41,314 nucleotides of DNA from a virus. This document shows, piece after piece, positions 1-8,900 of this stretch (position 1 is its first letter; the number at the start of each line of letters is the position of its first letter). The stretch is from positions 1-41,314 of the IMG/VR virus record IMGVR_UViG_3300048586_000207; one strand, written 5' to 3'. Below the pieces are notes generated by a model, which was not told the DNA's origin, did not search any database, and worked only from the letters and a program-made list of their open reading frames with translations. Position numbers and translations under genes: made by a program.

Positions 1-122
1 CGATGGTGTCGAGCGTGGTCTCGACCTGGGGGTGGTCGTTCATGGCCCATCCTCCGCCTCGAGGGCCTGCACGGCCCGCCAGAGCCGGAACGAGGCGACG
101 GTGCCGGCGAGGAAGAGCATGC
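1..122. repeat. terminal direct repeat, left copy
   Basis: Bases 1-122 are identical to 41193-41314. The repeat carries the start of the 38-residue membrane protein gene (43 down to 1) and the 3' end of the 117-residue membrane protein gene. Genes read continuously across the junction, so the molecule is circular or circularly permuted, with a unique length of 41192. A repeat this short is most simply the overlap left when an assembler closes a circle. A true physical direct terminal repeat cannot be excluded. Confidence 0.9.
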
Positions 123-393
123 CGATCACGAGTCGTACCCATTCCCGCGCCGTCTCGAAGCGCGCGGCCACCAGCGATGAGCGGTCCGCCACGGTCAGCA
201 GGTAGGCGATGCCGATCAGCCCGCACGCGACGGCGACGATGGTGTAGAGCCGGATCAGCCAGCGGCCGATCTCCGTGCTCACCCGCGTGCCCCGGATCAG
301 CAGCAGGGCCAGCCAGGCCTTCCAGAGGGCGAAGACGAGGGCCGGCGCGCCCACGGCGGCAAACGTCAGCATCTCCCACGTCGTCTCGCTCAT
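40..393 (-). CDS. three-helix membrane protein of the lysis region
   Basis: This 117-residue protein is almost entirely hydrophobic. It has candidate membrane segments near residues 10-33, 47-67 and 87-106, with positively charged stretches (RGTR, RFETAR) between them. I recognise no family. It lies in the lysis cassette, upstream of the endolysin in transcription order. Its ATG overlaps the stop of the upstream gene (ATGA at 390-393), and its own stop overlaps the ATG of the next gene by ATGA at 40-43. A holin, antiholin or lysis accessory role is an inference from size, topology and place. Confidence 0.75.
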   Translation of the reverse strand: MSETTWEMLTFAAVGAPALVFALWKAWLALLLIRGTRVSTEIGRWLIRLYTIVAVACGLIGIAYLLTVADRSSLVAARFETAREWVRLVIGMLFLAGTVASFRLWRAVQALEAEDGP

Positions 394-512
394 GGCTCCT
401 CCCGCCGCCGGGCCGCCCGGATGGCGTCCTCGGCGAAGTTGCCGGTCCGCAGGATCGCCACCTCCTCCCGCAGGTCGCGCAGGTCACGGCGCAGCTGGTC
501 GAGCTCGATCAC
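390..512 (-). CDS. coiled-coil tail segment: re-initiated small gene or frameshifted extension
   Basis: Read from a GTG that overlaps the TGA of the upstream gene (GTGA at 509-512), this gives a 40-residue charged helical peptide beginning IELDQLRRDLRDLREE. The same frame stays open upstream to about 600, and there its third codon positions are more GC-rich than in the annotated upstream frame. So this segment may instead be the true C-terminus of the upstream gene, reached by a -1 shift near 590-605. I see no slippery heptamer there. No function can be assigned. Confidence 0.45.
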   Translation of the reverse strand: MIELDQLRRDLRDLREEVAILRTGNFAEDAIRAARRREEP

Positions 513-811
513 TTGCTGGCGAGAGGCGGTGACGTCGGGGTCGTTGGTGAGGTCGGGATCGGTGCGGGTGAGCCGGTAGACGAGGCGCGTGACCCATCCC
601 GGACGTGTTGCAGGTCGGCCCGGAGCGCCGTGATCTCCGCCCGGAGATCGGCGATCACCTGGTCCTTGAGCTGGTCGAGCTCGGTTTGCGCCCTGGTCTT
701 CCGCCGCTCGATCAGCAGCAGGGGGTAGGCGGTCAACCAGCGCCAGCACAGGCCGATCCCACTGACGAGCATCCCCAGACGACCGGGCCACGAATCCACC
801 CATTGATCCAT
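509..811 (-). CDS. membrane-anchored coiled-coil protein, possibly frameshifted
   Basis: The predicted 100-residue protein has a hydrophobic segment at about residues 11-34 and then a charged coiled coil (residues 36-70, heptad-like L and I spacing). The last 30 residues are a low-complexity Ser/Thr/Pro tail that looks like out-of-frame translation, because the -1 frame over 512-600 has better codon composition and continues the coiled coil. The start is uncertain: ATG at 811, or TTG at 817 with a GGCAGG upstream. It is the first gene after the hairpin at 861-903 and leads the lysis cassette. A spanin-like or lysis accessory role is possible but unproven. Confidence 0.55.
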   Translation of the reverse strand: MDQWVDSWPGRLGMLVSGIGLCWRWLTAYPLLLIERRKTRAQTELDQLKDQVIADLRAEITALRADLQHVRDGSRASSTGSPAPIPTSPTTPTSPPLASK

Positions 812-860
812 CCTCAATGAACCTGCCCACGCGCCGAGACGATGGTCTGCCAACGAAAAT

Positions 861-903
861 GGGCCGTCAGCGTGCGCCTGGGAGGAAGCGCTGCTGACGG
901 CCC
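861..903 (-). terminator. intrinsic terminator in the leader of the lysis genes
   Basis: The arms GGGCCGTCAGC (861-871) and GCTGACGGCCC (893-903) pair perfectly over 11 bp. On the minus strand the stem is followed by ATTTTCG. The hairpin lies after the HNH gene and 50 bases before the first lysis gene, so it can either end transcription from upstream or attenuate the lysis genes. Confidence 0.65.
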
Positions 904-955
904 GAGCCATCTTCTTCGGTTATCGTGAGGGTCTCTCGAAATCGATTGACACTCG

Positions 956-1537
956 TTATGAGTATATACCAGTCGTTCGCTTTGGCTTTTGCCCATTCAT
1001 GCGATTCGAGCATGTCTTGTTGCAGGTAACGCGGAGGATGAATTGGCTCACGCGCTCCCCCTCTCGCCGGGTCAACAACTCACCGCAGTGCAGGCAGTAT
1101 TTCGGCTCGTCCGGCATGGAGCGAAGGCGTCGGTCAGTCTTGGGGATGTACACCGATTGACGTGGTGGCTTTGGCCCATAGGGTTTGGATGATCGTTTTC
1201 TTGCCTCCCGATCCCGCGCATTGTCGGCATAGGTGCCGAGGCGAAGATGGCGCGGGTTGCAGCATCGTGGGTTGTCGCAGTTGTGGAGCACCATCTTGTC
1301 TGCAGGGATGTCTTCGACCATCAACACGTACGCGAGTCGATGTGCGTATTCACGCCCGACCTCTGGATTGACGTGAAGGTAGCCATATCCGAACGAGTAT
1401 CCCACCTGAAGGTTTCTTCGCTCACGCATTCGCGGTCCCTGCCATTCCCAGCATTCATCCTTGCCAGCAGGGGAGAGGTGCTGCCAGAAGCGTCCTTTGG
1501 TATCGAGGTCAAGGTCGGATTTGGTAAGCTTGCGCAT
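956..1537 (-). CDS. HNH homing-type endonuclease
   Basis: This 193-residue protein carries a standard phage HNH_3 domain: a CWEWQG motif, then GYGYLH, AHRLAY, VLHNCDNPRCCNP and HLRLGTYADN. The metal-binding and catalytic HNH core is intact. The C-terminal part holds a second metal site with a CLHC pair and later Cys residues. The ATG at 1537 was chosen because GGAGG lies nine bases upstream; the open frame runs on to 1591 without a ribosome site. Free-standing HNH nucleases of this type spread by homing. It lies between the zinc-ribbon gene and the lysis leader and appears to have split a former junction. It is related in motif order to the plus-strand HNH at 12016-12507. Confidence 0.9.
   Translation of the reverse strand: MRKLTKSDLDLDTKGRFWQHLSPAGKDECWEWQGPRMRERRNLQVGYSFGYGYLHVNPEVGREYAHRLAYVLMVEDIPADKMVLHNCDNPRCCNPRHLRLGTYADNARDREARKRSSKPYGPKPPRQSVYIPKTDRRLRSMPDEPKYCLHCGELLTRREGERVSQFILRVTCNKTCSNRMNGQKPKRTTGIYS
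963..971 (-). promoter_or_regulatory. extended -10 promoter candidate for the lysis leader
   Basis: On the minus strand this reads TGG-TATATA, an extended -10 element. It overlaps the 3' end of the HNH gene and lies about 60 bases before the terminator at 861-903. No good -35 box is seen at normal spacing. Other putative promoters of this genome also have a TG one base ahead of the -10. Confidence 0.35.
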
Positions 1538-1600
1538 AGCTGTTTGCCTCCACAACAGGCGAATGGTTAGGGGGTAGTTCGTGACGGCCAAATGTCACGG

Positions 1601-1861
1601 CTACCCCTGAATTATACCCGATATATCCGAAGATTTCCTTTTCACACAGGTTCCACCGCCACCCGTGACGGCGCTTCGTTCGCCGATGCGCCAAATCCGC
1701 ACCGTCTCGCAGGCCGGGCACTGAAGATGCGCCACCTGCCTGCTCCGATCATAGAGTACCCGCACGTCGCGTGCCTTGATCAATCGCCCCGTGTCAACGC
1801 GCCAGCGGCCCAGCGGGTGCCGGCACGCGGGGTTCGGGCAGTGCAGCGCCATGGCGTTCAC
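1601..1861 (-). CDS. small zinc-ribbon protein, Com-like arrangement
   Basis: The 86-residue protein has two cysteine pairs, a CPNPACR near residue 8 and a CPAC near residue 48, separated by about 40 residues, as in small phage zinc-ribbon proteins of the Mu Com type. The start is a GTG overlapping the upstream TGA (GTGA); an in-frame ATG lies nine bases later at 1852. It ends the tail operon. Com of phage Mu binds an mRNA hairpin and activates translation. Whether this protein binds RNA is not shown. It is one of three such genes that lie just upstream of a leader hairpin, here separated from it by the inserted HNH gene. Confidence 0.65.
   Translation of the reverse strand: MNAMALHCPNPACRHPLGRWRVDTGRLIKARDVRVLYDRSRQVAHLQCPACETVRIWRIGERSAVTGGGGTCVKRKSSDISGIIQG
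1611..1616 (-). promoter_or_regulatory. -10 box (TATAAT) upstream of the HNH gene
   Basis: A perfect TATAAT on the minus strand lies inside the 3' end of the zinc-ribbon gene, 74 bases ahead of the HNH start. A small hairpin (GTGAC at 1581-1585, GTCAC at 1594-1598) follows. No clear -35 box is seen. It suggests the HNH gene has its own transcript. Confidence 0.4.
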
Positions 1862-2106
1862 GGCAGCGCCTGCACCGCGTCCCGGAACGCCCGGAACGCC
1901 GCGACGAGCTCGCTCACGGGCGCGTCCCCATCGGCGACGCGGTAGTAGGTCGCTTCCACGGCCAGCACCGGCTCGACGATGGCCGCCGGCGCGCCGTCGA
2001 TGAGCTCGTCCCGGTTGAGCGCGACCCAGCGGCCAATCGCCAGCGCCCGGTCCCGCGTGCCCGCGATGCTGGTCAACCGCTCCCGCAGATCCTCACGCCG
2101 TCCCAT
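1858..2106 (-). CDS. hypothetical protein after the tail tip gene
   Basis: This 82-residue, mostly helical protein is of unknown family. The ATG at 2106 shares its A with the TAA stop of the upstream tail gene (TAATG), which fixes the start. The composition is acidic with many Ala and Arg, and no membrane segment or cysteine motif is seen. Its place at the end of the tail operon suggests a tail or tail-assembly accessory role, but nothing in the sequence shows this. Confidence 0.7.
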   Translation of the reverse strand: MGRREDLRERLTSIAGTRDRALAIGRWVALNRDELIDGAPAAIVEPVLAVEATYYRVADGDAPVSELVAAFRAFRDAVQALP

Positions 2107-2642
2107 TACGTGTAGACCTTTCCGACGCGGTACAGCCATTGGTACACGCTGCCCGACGAGAGCGCCGTGCCGGTCGTGATCTGCCAGCTGGACGCCGAGC
2201 GGCTGGCCGGCCCGACGGTCGCGCCGGCGGTGCGCGCGGCCGCCGAGAAGGGTTGCAGGTGAACCGTGTAGTTGGCGCTTGCCCGGGCCAGCTTGAAGCT
2301 GACGATCGCCTGCGTGCCGGTGGTGATCCCGGTGCCGCCCGGGGTCAGGACGATGATCCCTTCCTCATCGTTGCCGGTGATAGTGGCGGTCGCGGTCGAG
2401 CCGGCGGCCGCCTGGGCCGCGATGGTGGGCGGGCCGCTCGGCCCCGGCTGCACCGCCGGCGGCGTCGCCACCGCCCCGCGCAGCGCCCGGCCCAGCTCGG
2501 CGTCGTGGCGGGCGATCAGCCGCTCGAGTGCGGCCACCCGTTCCTCGAGCGATTGCCGGGACGGAATGCCGAGCTGCTGGTCCGTGACGCCCCGCACCAC
2601 ATCGACCGGATCGACCAGACTTGGTGGGTGACGGCGGCTCAT
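2106..2642 (-). CDS. small tail tip or fibre-like protein
   Basis: The 178-residue protein begins with a short basic segment, then a coiled-coil stretch (about residues 28-50, LEERVAALERLIARHDAEL), a Pro/Ala linker, and a C-terminal beta-rich Ser/Thr/Gly domain. This order (trimerising helix, linker, beta domain) is common in small phage fibres. The ATG at 2642 overlaps the upstream stop as ATGA. It follows the hub-like tail gene, so a receptor-binding or tip role is a reasonable inference. I recognise no specific family. Confidence 0.65.
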   Translation of the reverse strand: MSRRHPPSLVDPVDVVRGVTDQQLGIPSRQSLEERVAALERLIARHDAELGRALRGAVATPPAVQPGPSGPPTIAAQAAAGSTATATITGNDEEGIIVLTPGGTGITTGTQAIVSFKLARASANYTVHLQPFSAAARTAGATVGPASRSASSWQITTGTALSSGSVYQWLYRVGKVYT

Positions 2643-3634
2643 CCGATCCTCCGATCCGTGACGATGCCGGAGACATCCATCACCCACTCTGGCTCACTGA
2701 TCGACCGCGCCAGCACCCGCACCGTCACCTGCTGGTTGTCCCCCGGCAGCAGGCACGCGATCGTGTCCCCCTCCCGGAACCAGCCGAAGCAGCGATCGAC
2801 ATTGACCAGCCGCAGTTCGATCGTCTGCCCGGCCAGCGCCAGCCGGTCCACCAGCGCCTGCGCGGCCGGCCGCAGCGCGATGACGCTGCCAGGATTGCCG
2901 AGCGCCGTCTCCCCCTGCCGGCGCCCGTGCGCGGCAATCGAGGCGGCGTTCTCCACCCGCACCGCCCGCCGCAGATCGGTCCGGTCATGGAGCGGGTAGA
3001 CCACCAGGTCGTTGATCACCGGGGTGATCGAATCGGGCAGCGTGTACGCCACGATGTGCCGGGGCGCGACGAGCTGCCGGGGCGCCGAGCGGTCTGTTCC
3101 GGTCCGGCCCCAGGTAAAGGCCAACGTGTCGGGATCGATCCGCCACTCGCCGTCCGAGGCGCTGGCCAGCCCGTCGAGCGCGTCGCCCAGCGACTGGCCA
3201 TCGAGCCGCAGCTCCACCGGCTGCCCGGTTTCGTCCGCCGTCCGGTCCCGCACCCAGACCGGCGCGTGCCGCTCGGCGTCGGCGATCGCCGCCAGCGCCA
3301 GGGTGCCGGGCGGGCCGAAGAGCGGCCGGGTGCGCCGCGAGAGGCGACGGTCCGTGAGCAGGATGCGCCAGTCGGTCGCGGTCAGCTCGGTGGTGCCGTC
3401 GTCGCGGGGCTGCGTTTCCTGGACGACGCCGGCCCAGGTGCCAACGTCGTTCGCCTCGACGCGGATCCACATGCCTTTGGGCTGTGTCAACCCGGCGTGC
3501 ACCAGCGTCTCGGTCAGCAGCTCGGCCGAGAGCGTGCCCGGCTGCTCAACTGACCATGAACGACTCGTGCCGTTCGTTGGCAAACGTTGTTCATTCCCCC
3601 CGCCGATGTCGCTGATCAGGATCCGGGCGGCCAT
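2639..3634 (-). CDS. tail hub / tail-associated minor tail protein
   Basis: This 331-residue protein follows the Dit-like gene with a TGATG overlap at its start. It has the general layout of siphophage hub proteins: an N-terminal beta region, a segment rich in short strands, and a C-terminal part that includes GDTIACLLPGDN and RVLARSISEPEW, typical of tail-associated proteins with OB-like and baseplate-hub folds. No peptidoglycan hydrolase motif is visible. Its place between the Dit-like protein and the fibre-like gene supports the assignment more than any single motif does. Confidence 0.6.
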   Translation of the reverse strand: MAARILISDIGGGNEQRLPTNGTSRSWSVEQPGTLSAELLTETLVHAGLTQPKGMWIRVEANDVGTWAGVVQETQPRDDGTTELTATDWRILLTDRRLSRRTRPLFGPPGTLALAAIADAERHAPVWVRDRTADETGQPVELRLDGQSLGDALDGLASASDGEWRIDPDTLAFTWGRTGTDRSAPRQLVAPRHIVAYTLPDSITPVINDLVVYPLHDRTDLRRAVRVENAASIAAHGRRQGETALGNPGSVIALRPAAQALVDRLALAGQTIELRLVNVDRCFGWFREGDTIACLLPGDNQQVTVRVLARSISEPEWVMDVSGIVTDRRIG

Positions 3635-5925
3635 CAGCCGAAGACCGCCGGCGTATACGAGAGCTCAAGATCATAATCATTCCCGTCCGCTTTGGCCGAG
3701 AGCTTGAGATCGTGGGTGCCCGGCGTCAGCCACAGCCACCGCTCGGCGAGCCGTTCGGTGCCGTCCGCCTCCACGTCATGCACCAGCAGGGCGCGGGGCG
3801 GCACGCTCCGCAGCTCCACGCCGCTGCCGTTCTCGATCCAGGCCCGCTGCTCCTCGCCGTCGATGACAAAGGTTTCGCCGCTCACCAGGACGATGTACCG
3901 ACTGGTATCGTCCGGATCAAACTGGAACCGCTGGTACGGCGGGTCACTGCTGCTCGTGTCTCGGTCCACGTAGAGGGTCCGGTTCAGGAGGTAGCCGCTG
4001 GCCGGCGACGAGACGGCGCTGATGGTGAGATCGGTGGCGTCCCACGTCAGTTCAAGGCGGTCGTTGGTCCGCGCCGTCGCCACCAGGCCCCATTTCTGCC
4101 GGATCACATAGCGGCTGGTCGAATCCGGGGCCGTCGCGAAGCTCGCCGTCAGCGTGTTGGTGCCGTTGTCGGTGATGGCCGATTCCTGCCCCGCCCCGGT
4201 CCCGGAGATGATCCGCACGCTGGCCCCGATCCACTGGTCAACGATCCACTCCTTGGTGTTGTCGTTGAGCTGCGTGGTGCTGCCGCTCGTCGCCGTCCCC
4301 TCGTCGCCGGCCCAGCGCTCCCCGATCTCGTCCTCGACCGTGTTGTCGATCGTGGTCGGGATCAGGCCGAGGTAGAGCTGGATGGTGTCCGCGGTCAGGG
4401 TGAGATTCTGCTCGCTCCGGTTGGTCAGCGTCGTCAGCTGCGCCGTGTCGGTGAACTCGTGGATGAAACCGAGCGCGCCGCCCGCCTCCCGGCTCCCCAC
4501 CACGAACGTCGCCATCCCGTTCGGGTTCTTGAGCTGGTAGGTGAACCGCAGCCCGGTGATCGGGAACGGCAGGGTGATCGAGACGCCGTCCGCGCCGTTG
4601 TCCTGGAGCGATGAGCCGCCCGGGAACGAGCGGTCCGCGTCGAGCGAGGCGAAGTAGTCGACCGTGCCGACGTTGACCGCGAACCAGTCGGACTGGTTCT
4701 TGACGTCATCGTTGTCGACGTACAGGTACGGCGCCCACGCCCCCGGCACATCGAACCGCGCATCCCCCGGCTTCTTCTGACCCTGGTTGACCCACCAGAG
4801 CCCGCGCCGGTTGTCGTTGCGCTCCGTCTGCCGCACCGGGTAGACCCACTTCCCGTTACTGCTCAACGTGATCAGCACGCTTTCGCCGCCGGCGACCGCG
4901 CCCGGAAAAGCCGCCGTCGTCAGCCCGGCGGCGGTGCTGGCCGTGATCTCTCGCTCCTGCCCGGCGTAGGTGCCGGTCAGGGCGCGCATCACGCCGCCGC
5001 GCCACTGGTTCGTCTCCCACGCCACGCTACTGATGTTGTGCGTCGTGGTGCTCCCCGGGCCCGCCACAATCGTCCGCACCTCGTACTGCGTGTCAAAGGC
5101 CGGCTGGGTGTAGGAGTTGAAGGCCGTCCCCGGCATCAGGAAGGTATCGGAGAGCAGCAACGTGTAGTCCGCGGTTTCGCCCGGTGCCAGGTGATCAACC
5201 ACGAGCCAGAGGTAGGCGATGTTGCGCCCGTACTGGTTGATCAGCTGCATCCGCTGCCGCACGCCGTCCTTGAGCAACGCGAAGTAGAACGACGAATGGG
5301 GCAGCCCGTCGTAGGTGTTGCCCAGATCGACCCGAACCGGGAAATTGACCAGCGGCTGCGTGCCGTTGTTGGTGATCGAGAAGGTGCGGACCGTTACCTG
5401 CTGATCGGCCGCCGTGGGGGTCAGGCGCACGGTGCCATGCACCGGCGCATCCCCGGCAATCGTGACATCGTTGTACCCGCCGTAGCTCCCTTTCGCGACA
5501 CTGACGGCGGTCTCCGTCGTTTCGGTCAGCGCCCGCCACATCGGATCGGTGGTCAGGAAGGTCACGGCGATCGTGTTCACCTCGCCGTCGATCGTCTGCT
5601 CCCCCGGTGTCACGATCAGCGCCGGGCAGGCCAGCTGCGTCACGCCATCGTTGAGCTGGATCACAAGTTCGCCCGGCTCGGGATCGAGCGGGTTGAGCGC
5701 GCCGAGCAGCCCGTAAAAGGCATCCTCGTGGCTGCCGGCCCCGATGTGCCCGATCTGGCAGGCGATCGGCCGGTCGCTGATGGTGGTGCCCGTGATCTCG
5801 CCCATGTCGTTGCGCCGGGCCGCGATCTGCGGGATCACCGCCCACCGCCCCCGCGCGTTCTCGTTGGTCACGCCGACCCAGAAATCGGGAGAAAAGGTGA
5901 CGCCCTTGTAGGAAATGATCTGCAC
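3634..5925 (-). CDS. large distal tail (Dit-like) protein with inserted beta domains
   Basis: This 763-residue protein starts with a GTG at 5925, just after the tape measure stop. The first 150 or so residues resemble phage distal tail proteins, with an RPIACQIGHI segment, a GLLGALNP segment and a VTFLTTDPMWR motif. The rest is beta-rich with several Ser/Thr/Asp-rich modules and is far longer than a minimal Dit, so extra domains for carbohydrate or surface binding are likely. The stop overlaps the next gene (TGATG). Assembly at the tail tip, joining tube and hub, is expected for this family. Confidence 0.7.
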   Translation of the reverse strand: MQIISYKGVTFSPDFWVGVTNENARGRWAVIPQIAARRNDMGEITGTTISDRPIACQIGHIGAGSHEDAFYGLLGALNPLDPEPGELVIQLNDGVTQLACPALIVTPGEQTIDGEVNTIAVTFLTTDPMWRALTETTETAVSVAKGSYGGYNDVTIAGDAPVHGTVRLTPTAADQQVTVRTFSITNNGTQPLVNFPVRVDLGNTYDGLPHSSFYFALLKDGVRQRMQLINQYGRNIAYLWLVVDHLAPGETADYTLLLSDTFLMPGTAFNSYTQPAFDTQYEVRTIVAGPGSTTTHNISSVAWETNQWRGGVMRALTGTYAGQEREITASTAAGLTTAAFPGAVAGGESVLITLSSNGKWVYPVRQTERNDNRRGLWWVNQGQKKPGDARFDVPGAWAPYLYVDNDDVKNQSDWFAVNVGTVDYFASLDADRSFPGGSSLQDNGADGVSITLPFPITGLRFTYQLKNPNGMATFVVGSREAGGALGFIHEFTDTAQLTTLTNRSEQNLTLTADTIQLYLGLIPTTIDNTVEDEIGERWAGDEGTATSGSTTQLNDNTKEWIVDQWIGASVRIISGTGAGQESAITDNGTNTLTASFATAPDSTSRYVIRQKWGLVATARTNDRLELTWDATDLTISAVSSPASGYLLNRTLYVDRDTSSSDPPYQRFQFDPDDTSRYIVLVSGETFVIDGEEQRAWIENGSGVELRSVPPRALLVHDVEADGTERLAERWLWLTPGTHDLKLSAKADGNDYDLELSYTPAVFG

Positions 5926-5926
5926 G

Positions 5927-8900
5927 CTAGTACCCCCGTGCCCGCGCCAGCGCGGCGCGGCGTATGGCCTCCTGGGCCGTCCCGTCCCGTTGCACTGAAA
6001 GCGTCACCGGGCCGTTGAACACCACACCGGCATCGCCCCGTTGGGCGACGTTGGCCAGCACGGTGCGCGAGGCTGGGTTGCTCGTCACCTGGGCCCCGGT
6101 CGGCAGCCGCACCAGCTCCGGCCCGGCCTCGCCCACCAGCGCCAGCGTCCCGCCGCCGGCGAAGGCCGGCACCCCGTCGAGCACCCGCTGCCCGTTGGCC
6201 GGGATCGTGCCGCCGGTGGCGAAGGGGTTGTTGAGCGCCAGCCCGCCGGTCTGCACAGTGTTGACGTAGGTGGTAACCGTTCGGCCGTCGAGATTGGCCA
6301 GAATGTCGCTGATCTCGCCCGCGGTCAGGCTGACGTTGTCGACCGCGTTGAAGTAGGTGGTGACGTTCTTCGGGACCCCCTCGATCGCCCCGGTCAGGAG
6401 TTCCACCGCCACCTGCGTGGTGGCCGCGTCAGTGTCGGTATCGACGTTGAAGATCTCACCCAGGAGGTCGGCCAGCGCCTCGATCGTGGTGTTGAGTTCC
6501 TGGATCGCGGTGGTCGCGCTCACGGCGTCGTCGAAGTTGACTTCGTAAACGCCCGGCTTGACCTCGGAGATCAAACCCATTTGCACGAGCATGGCGGCCA
6601 GCACCGGATCGGCGTTCGCCATTTCGTTGACCATTTTCGTGGTCGCTTCGCGCTGCCCCTCGGTCGCCGAGGCCGCGGCCAGCTGCGCCACTTCGAGCGC
6701 CTTGGCGCTCTGCGCCTGGTCCATGAAGCCGAGCGCCGCGAGCTGCGCATCTGGGCCGAGGTCCTGCAGACCGTCGATGTATTCGGCTTGCTGCCGGGTG
6801 GCGTCAGCAATCACCGGCGCCAGGCCCGCCTGGACCGCGAGCAGATCCTGCTGCGCGTTCTCCACGTCCCGGCTGATGCGGATTTGCGCGTCCTGGGCGG
6901 CGTTGTACTGTTCGAGCGAGATGCGGCCATCGGCGAGCAGCTGGTCGAGCTGGCTCCAGGTCCCCGGATCCCCGATCAGCTTGTCGGCCCACGATTCGAC
7001 CGAGCCGAGCTGCTGGGACATCGCATTCGTTTGCCCGACGATCGTGCCGAAGACCGAGTCGAGCGCGTCCTGCCCGCCTTGCAGGTTGACCGCGACATCG
7101 AGCGACGGCGCCTTGATCCCCGCCGCCTGGAAGAGCCGCGCGTTGGTGCTCACAAGACCGAATTGCTCGGCGACGCCGGCCAGGGCGTCCTCGTACTGGC
7201 CGAAGACATCAACCTGCGACCGCGCGGCGCTTTCGACGTTCGCCAGCGCGGGCGGTACGTCCTGGGTCCGGTTGACGAGTTCCGTGGTCGCGCTCGCCGT
7301 CTCATAGAGCGCGTCGGCATAGGGCCGCAGGGCGCTGCGGGTATCGGTGATCTCGTCCTCGAAGTTCAGTTGCTGCACGCGGTCAAACGCATCGGACCCG
7401 CGCAGGATGCCGTCGAGATCAGCCCAGGCCGCCGCGAATCCGGTCAGGGTTTCATTGAGCGCCAACTGATCGGTCACCCAGCCGGCCAGCGCCGCGCGAC
7501 CGGCGGTCAGGGCGGCACTGAGGGCGATGACGGCGTCCGTGCCGGTTTCCACCGAGGTGTTGCCGTAGGACACCGCCTCGGCCCACTGGTGCATCGCCTC
7601 TTCGGAATCGCGTACCACATTGCCGTTGGAGAGTTTCGCGTTGTTATTGGCGATGACCGCCTCGGTGTTTTCTTCGACGGCAACGGTCTGTTCTTCGATC
7701 GATGTATTGCCGTAGGAAACCGCTTCGGCCCACTGGTGAAGAGCCTCTTCCGAGTCCCGAACGACGTTCCCATTCGCCAGCATCGCGCCCGTACCGGCTT
7801 GAAGCGCGGCGTTATGGGCCTCCGTAGCCGCAGCTGCTTGGAGCGCTTGCGTGTCGTAATTGCCGAGATCGGCTACTACCCCGTCAAGGGCATTTCGGAA
7901 GCCATCGAGCGTGAGTTCCCCGGCCTCGTACATATCAACGAGGTTGCTAACCGTCTGCAGCGCTGCGGCCTGCCCCGGCCCGGCGTACTGCATGACCGCT
8001 AGCATCGCCTTCTGCGCGCCCTCAGCATCGTCAATGGCTTCGCCAACGTCCCCCCATGTCTGTCCGTACTCCGCAACCCTTGCCTCTGCGGCCGCGACCT
8101 GCGCTTCCCATTCCGCAAAGCGAGGATCGGTGCCGGGAATGCCGGAGGGCGGAGCATTCCGCAGGCGGTCCAATTCATCGAGCGCGGCCTTGTATTCACC
8201 GAGCGTGGCGAGTTGTTCCTCAAGTTGCGCGTTGCCCTCGCGGAGATTGAGCCCCAGCGTGGCGTTGTTCATCGTCATGGTGAGTTGAGCAATGGTGAGA
8301 TCGAGCGTGCTGACATTCGCCTCAGCACGCCCGAGGGCGTTCGCGAGGTCGTCCTCCATGATGCCGGAGAGCTCAACCGCCGCGACGCCGGCGCCAACCA
8401 GTGCGCCGGCGATTCCCGCGCGTCCGAGCACGCCCATGAGGCCGGTACCGGATCGGATGGCCGCGCCGAATCCACCCGCAGCCGACGTCGCTTCCCGCAT
8501 ACCCTTTGCAAGGGCGACGGTGCCAGAGAGCGCTAGCCCAGCTTCCAGTCCGAACGACGAGATCACGCCGGCCGCCTGACCGACCGGACCGGTCATTTCG
8601 ACGAACCCGGTGATCGTGTCCTGGAGGCGGTTGGCGAATTGCTGCGTCTTGCCGGCGGCATTCTCCGTGGCGTCACTCGCCGCGCCGAGGGCGAACGTGC
8701 TCTGCTCCATGAGCGCGTTGAACCGGAACTGGCCCGCCTCCGCGTTGCTCATGGAAAGGGTGAGGCCTTCGGCGTCAATCGCGGTCTGGTTCATGGTGAG
8801 GCCAAGTGCCTCAATCGACTCTCCTTCGCCGCGGATTGACGCGGCCACCCGCTGGGCCGCATCGGTAAGCGTCGTGCCGTTGACGGCGGCAAGATCGGCG

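Noticed and set aside
814-996. Minus-strand open frame of 60 codons
   Set aside because: It spans the terminator hairpin at 861-903 and a promoter-like element and has no Shine-Dalgarno, so it is leader sequence.
7551-7781. Direct repeats that might suggest a CRISPR or operator array
   Set aside because: They are two coding copies within the tape measure protein, diverged at third positions, with no regular spacer series.
6041-8002. Plus-strand open frame of 653 codons
   Set aside because: It is antisense to the tape measure gene, with Arg/Gly/Val-rich residues and no domain; a mirror of GC-rich codons.
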